64,000 nt of DNA from positions 50,572 through 114,571 of the forward strand of contig DIDT01000010.1 of NCBI GenBank assembly GCA_002418285.1, written 5' to 3'. This stretch comes from Phycisphaerales bacterium UBA5793. Its GTDB lineage: Bacteria > Planctomycetota > Phycisphaerae > Phycisphaerales > UBA5793. Below are positions 61,223-64,000 of this stretch, in pieces. Numbering within the stretch: the first letter of the stretch is position 1; each line of letters starts with the position of its first letter. The position numbers were made by a program, and so were the translations under genes. Below the pieces are notes generated by a model that worked only from the letters and a program-made list of their open reading frames with translations, had not been told where the DNA came from and did no database searches.

Positions 61223-61896
61223 TGCTCCCTCGCTTTCGTTTACTCGCACTGATTCGTGGCCCCGACCCGCAGCACACGCTTCGATCCCGGCGCCTTTTCG
61301 CACCGCCAGAATTGAATCGCTCGATTGTAAAGGCCCGATCAGACCCCCGTCAGAAGTCAGGCAGGATTGGACAGGTACGGCGCGAGCAGTCGATCATCGC
61401 CGGCTAACGGGCGGGCTCCCCGCCGCAATTCGCGGTGGCTGCCGTATTTCGTTGGTGACCCGAGGGATCCGTTCTGAGCCGCTGACGATCTCGGTCTAAC
61501 TCTCTATTTTACCTAGCGTTAAGGAGTTCGGAGTCGCCATCGCCGATCGGATCTGCGACCCGCGCCTCGTTGGTTGCGGCTATTTGGCAAAAATTCCAAC
61601 TTTCCGCTTCAATTCGCTCGATTCTGATGTAGAATGCCTCAATATACGGTCCTTCCCCGCTGCAGTTCTGCGAAGGTTGACGGGATCGGGTTTGTGGGGT
61701 TTTCAATGGCCTCAGCCGCTGTTTCGGCTCAGGGCATTTCGGCAGAGCGGATGAGCAGAGCGCGGGAGGCGAAGGTTTCGCGCTCGGTTTCAGATTGGCC
61801 ACGGTACACCCCGCTCGGGCCGTCGTTTGGTTGTGTCTTTTTTTACTTGTAATGGCGGATTCCACAGGGTCAATTCGACACTCGAAAGGGGACGGC
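61223..61896. other. 674-bp spacer before the prepilin genes
   Basis: Divergent intergenic region without a convincing gene. It contains an AT-richer patch (about 61500-61530 and 61580-61640), a TAGAAT -10-like hexamer at 61630-61635 with no good -35, and an imperfect 9-bp hairpin at 61710-61733 in the probable prepilin leader. A T-run lies at about 61839-61846. Confidence 0.55.
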
Positions 61897-62874
61897 ATGC
61901 GATTCACATCTCTCTCTACCTCCATCAGCACACGTCGCAAGCGCGGGTTCACGCTGATCGAACTGCTCGTGGTCATCTCGGTGATCGCGCTGCTCATCGG
62001 CCTGCTGCTGCCCGCCCTTGCCCGCGCTCGCGCCGCCGCTCGCGCCACCAAGTGCATCGGCAACCTGCGCAACATCGGCATCGGACTCGAAGCGTATTCA
62101 TCCGAGTGGAACGGCATCATCAGCAACGGCACCGCCGTCGAATTCACGTTTTCCAACGGTGGCCTGAACGCCGGCACCCGACCGGCGCATACGTGCGACT
62201 GGCTCCGCCTGTTCGGCTGGCCACCGGAACTCGGCGCCGGCAACATGCACTACGGCGTGCTCAATCGTTACTGGTTCTGCGCGACCGCCAAGTACATCGC
62301 CAAGCAGGAGACTTCGAAGGCCGTCTACGACGACGTCTTCTTCTGCCCCGATGACCGCTTCTACTCCGCCCGGGCCAAGGAAACGCGCGATCGATTCACC
62401 AACATGATCCACCGCATTTCCTACCTCATGTCCGATTCCGCATTCTGGGATCCCATGATGTTCACCCCGGAGCGCATCAGCGAAATCCTCAGCGAAGACC
62501 AGCACTACAACAACGGCAACGGCAATCCGGCATCCAACGGACCATCTACCCCGGCAACGCCCGGCCGTCGCTACCTCAAGAAGGAAGAGGTCAAGTTCCC
62601 CACCCAGAAGGTCTACGTCTGGGAAGTGAACGCCTTCCACGAGCAGCCCACCCACGGCTACAACGAGCGCGACCTCCAGGCCACGGTGCTCTTCTATGAC
62701 GGCAGCGCCGACAAGCGCACCGCCTCCAGTACTGAGAACTACAACCCGCGTCTCTACGTCCCCCTGCACAACCGCATGGGATGGACCGACGAGCAGCTCC
62801 AGCCCAATGACCCGCTGCAGTACTACTACGGAGCCACGTTCCGTGGCATCCGTGGCCGCGACTTCAACGATTGA
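61897..62874 (+). CDS. Type II-secretion-like prepilin (planctomycete DUF1559-type), copy 1
   Basis: A 325-residue major-pilin-like protein with a short basic leader ([11 protein letters not shown]) and the processed segment [20 protein letters not shown] followed by [21 protein letters not shown] signal for a GspO/PilD-type peptidase is clear (KRG/FTLIE). The globular part has [17 protein letters not shown] and ends ...[14 protein letters not shown]. It resembles the abundant planctomycete prepilin-domain proteins. AAGGGG precedes the ATG at 61897. A strong terminator follows. Confidence 0.85.
   Translation: MRFTSLSTSISTRRKRGFTLIELLVVISVIALLIGLLLPALARARAAARATKCIGNLRNIGIGLEAYSSEWNGIISNGTAVEFTFSNGGLNAGTRPAHTCDWLRLFGWPPELGAGNMHYGVLNRYWFCATAKYIAKQETSKAVYDDVFFCPDDRFYSARAKETRDRFTNMIHRISYLMSDSAFWDPMMFTPERISEILSEDQHYNNGNGNPASNGPSTPATPGRRYLKKEEVKFPTQKVYVWEVNAFHEQPTHGYNERDLQATVLFYDGSADKRTASSTENYNPRLYVPLHNRMGWTDEQLQPNDPLQYYYGATFRGIRGRDFND
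61945..62609 (+). repeat. Direct repeat, unit 1 (inside prepilin copy 1)
   Basis: Aligns without gaps at a constant offset of 1391 bp with 63336-64000. Long stretches (for example 62024-62090 and 62290-62380) are nearly identical at the nucleotide level, while the region about 62120-62200 has diverged. The true repeat may continue past the window end. Confidence 0.8.
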
Positions 62875-63287
62875 GGCTCCCTCAATTCGGTGATCGATCC
62901 ACACGCCCCGCGAGACACTCGTGGGGCGTGTTCTTTTTGTCCGGACAGAAATGGCCGCAATTCCCCGGAACCCCCCGTTTGATCCGTGCGTACCTATCCC
63001 GCGGCTGAACCGAGGCTTTTTCTACGTGAGACAAATGCAACACAGCTGGAACTGACGAGCGGACCCCGTAGAATCAAATTGGGGGAACGCAGACTTTGCG
63101 GCCACTTGCCGACCTCGGTGGCACGCCCCGGTCGGCGAGCAAGCCCGCGATCCGGTAACGGTAGCTGGCGCGATTGAAGAAGATTCGCCCGAGCGTCGGG
63201 TTTGTACCGTCGCACATGGCGGGCGCGATGCATCCAACGGTTCTGATTTCGATTCACCTGCAAGAACGCAAACGAAAGGTCACTGCC
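62875..63287 (+). other. 413-bp spacer between the two prepilin genes
   Basis: Contains the terminator of copy 1 at its start and presumably the promoter of copy 2. A TAGAAT hexamer occurs at 63069-63074 and a 7-bp inverted repeat GCCGACC/GGTCGGC at 63108-63136. The sequence differs from the leader of copy 1, so the duplication covers coding sequence rather than promoter. No gene seen. Confidence 0.6.
62901..62939 (+). terminator. Rho-independent terminator after prepilin copy 1
   Basis: Fourteen-pair stem with one G-T wobble (ACACGCCCCGCGAG / CTCGTGGGGCGTGT), a 3-nt loop, followed by TCTTTTTG. This is the clearest intrinsic terminator in the window and ends the copy 1 transcript 26 bp past its stop. 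Confidence 0.9.
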
Positions 63288-64000
63288 ATGCTCAGCCACG
63301 TCTCTCAACGCCTCACGCGGGGTAATTCGAAGCGGGGGTTCACCCTGATCGAATTGCTCGTGGTCATCTCTGTCATTGCTCTGCTCATCGGCCTGCTCTT
63401 GCCCGCCCTTGCCCGCGCTCGCGCCGCCGCTCGCGCCACCAAGTGCATCGGCAACCTGCGCAACATCGGCATTGGACTTGAGGCGTACTCTTCCGAGTGG
63501 AATGGCGTCATCAGCAACGGCACCGTGGTTGAGCAGGTGTTTTCCACCGGCGGCCTTCAGGCCGGCTCTCGCCCCGCGTGGACCGCGACTTGGGCTCGCC
63601 TCTTCGGCTGGCCGCCGGAACTCGGCGCCGGCAACATGGCCTACGGCGTGCTCAACCGTTATTGGTTCTGCGCGACCGCCCAGTACATCGCCAAGCAGGA
63701 GACTTCGAAGGCCGTCTACGACGACGTCTTCTTCTGCCCCGATGACCGCTTCTACTCCGCCCGGGCCAAGGAAGTCCGCGACAGCTACCAGAGCACGATC
63801 CACCGCATTTCCTACCTCATGTCCGATTCCGCCTTCTGGGATCCAATGATGTTCACTCCCCAGCGCATCAGCGAAATCCTCAGCGAGGACCAGCACTACA
63901 ACAACGGCAACGGCAACCCGGCGTCCAACGGGCCGTCGACGATCCAGACGCCTGGCCGTCGCTACCTCAAGAAGGAAGAGGTCAAGTTCCCCACCCAGAA
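63288..64000 (+). CDS. Type II-secretion-like prepilin, copy 2 (cut by window end)
   Basis: Partial gene: 237 codons from an ATG at 63288 and still open at the window edge. [17 protein letters not shown] precedes the same processed segment [20 protein letters not shown] as copy 1. The rest is colinear with copy 1 and mostly identical in protein, with differences concentrated in residues about 75-95 and 165-175. The leader sequence is unrelated to that of copy 1. Confidence 0.85.
   Translation, partial: MLSHVSQRLTRGNSKRGFTLIELLVVISVIALLIGLLLPALARARAAARATKCIGNLRNIGIGLEAYSSEWNGVISNGTVVEQVFSTGGLQAGSRPAWTATWARLFGWPPELGAGNMAYGVLNRYWFCATAQYIAKQETSKAVYDDVFFCPDDRFYSARAKEVRDSYQSTIHRISYLMSDSAFWDPMMFTPQRISEILSEDQHYNNGNGNPASNGPSTIQTPGRRYLKKEEVKFPTQ
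63336..64000 (+). repeat. Direct repeat, unit 2 (inside prepilin copy 2)
   Basis: Second unit of the 1391-bp-spaced direct repeat, colinear with 61945-62609 without indels. It reaches the window end, so its true right boundary is unknown. Confidence 0.8.

Noticed and set aside
1..64000. CRISPR arrays, tRNA or rRNA genes, insertion sequences, prophage genes
   Set aside because: No regularly spaced short repeats, cloverleaf-like segments, transposase/integrase motifs or terminal inverted repeats were recognised.

Overview
The window is a stretch of bacterial chromosome that is GC-rich (roughly 60% by eye) and densely coding. It most likely comes from a planctomycete of the class Phycisphaerae. 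The evidence is combined: two prepilins with the planctomycete-style N-terminus ([12 protein letters not shown] followed by [10 protein letters not shown]), flagellins with the GRD...LINGI and ITGGGA central blocks, a CsrA-FliW pair, the futalosine-route enzyme MqnA, a PurL with PurS-like domains fused to it, a dockerin-like pilus component, and a sigma-70-like protein with extra DNA-binding domains. No rRNA, tRNA, CRISPR array, transposase or phage gene was seen.

Layout. Positions 1-6934 (all minus strand) hold lysA, a large FAD/Fe-S oxidoreductase, a thioredoxin-fold protein without its cysteine pair, and a nucleotide-sugar epimerase. Positions 7057-21174 are a near-continuous minus-strand flagellar block. 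Read in transcription order it is: an 88-residue protein, flgF, flgG, flgA, flgH, flgI, flgJ-like, flgN-like, flgK, flgL, fliW, csrA and two flagellins. Upstream of it lie a sigma-like regulator (21401-23080) and mqnA. Positions 24050-25173 carry a small zinc-ribbon membrane protein and a NeuD-type acyltransferase on the plus strand. Positions 25187-36982 are a minus-strand type IV pilus / type II secretion cluster: pilM, pilN, pilO, a pilP/gspC-like gene, pilB, pilT, pilC and three minor-pilin-like genes. One of these encodes a large PilX/GspK-like protein with calcium-loop repeats.

Positions 37169-55488 are mainly housekeeping: a SCO-type copper protein, a BtpA-family protein, a nitrilase-family amidase, leucyl aminopeptidase, a HIT protein, purL, a SPOR lipoprotein, a DUF309 protein, aspS, asnB, a CvpA-like protein, an SDR protein and a dicarboxylate symporter. 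Positions 55495-61222 hold three tandem paralogous small secreted cysteine-containing proteins, an M29 aminopeptidase, a glycosyltransferase, and a secreted PhoX-like protein whose C-terminal domain resembles the three small proteins. The window ends with two tandemly duplicated prepilin genes; the second is cut by the window edge.

How it fits together. The flagellar block supplies rod, rings, hook-filament junction and filament proteins. CsrA and its antagonist FliW are encoded immediately before the flagellins, whose ribosome-binding sites carry CsrA-like GGA cores. The pilus cluster supplies the inner-membrane platform, the assembly and retraction ATPases and minor pilins, but no secretin or prepilin peptidase is present here. 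The most unusual items are the sigma-like multi-HTH regulator, the small secreted domain family that recurs as a C-terminal domain, the calcium-loop pilus component, and the recently duplicated prepilins.
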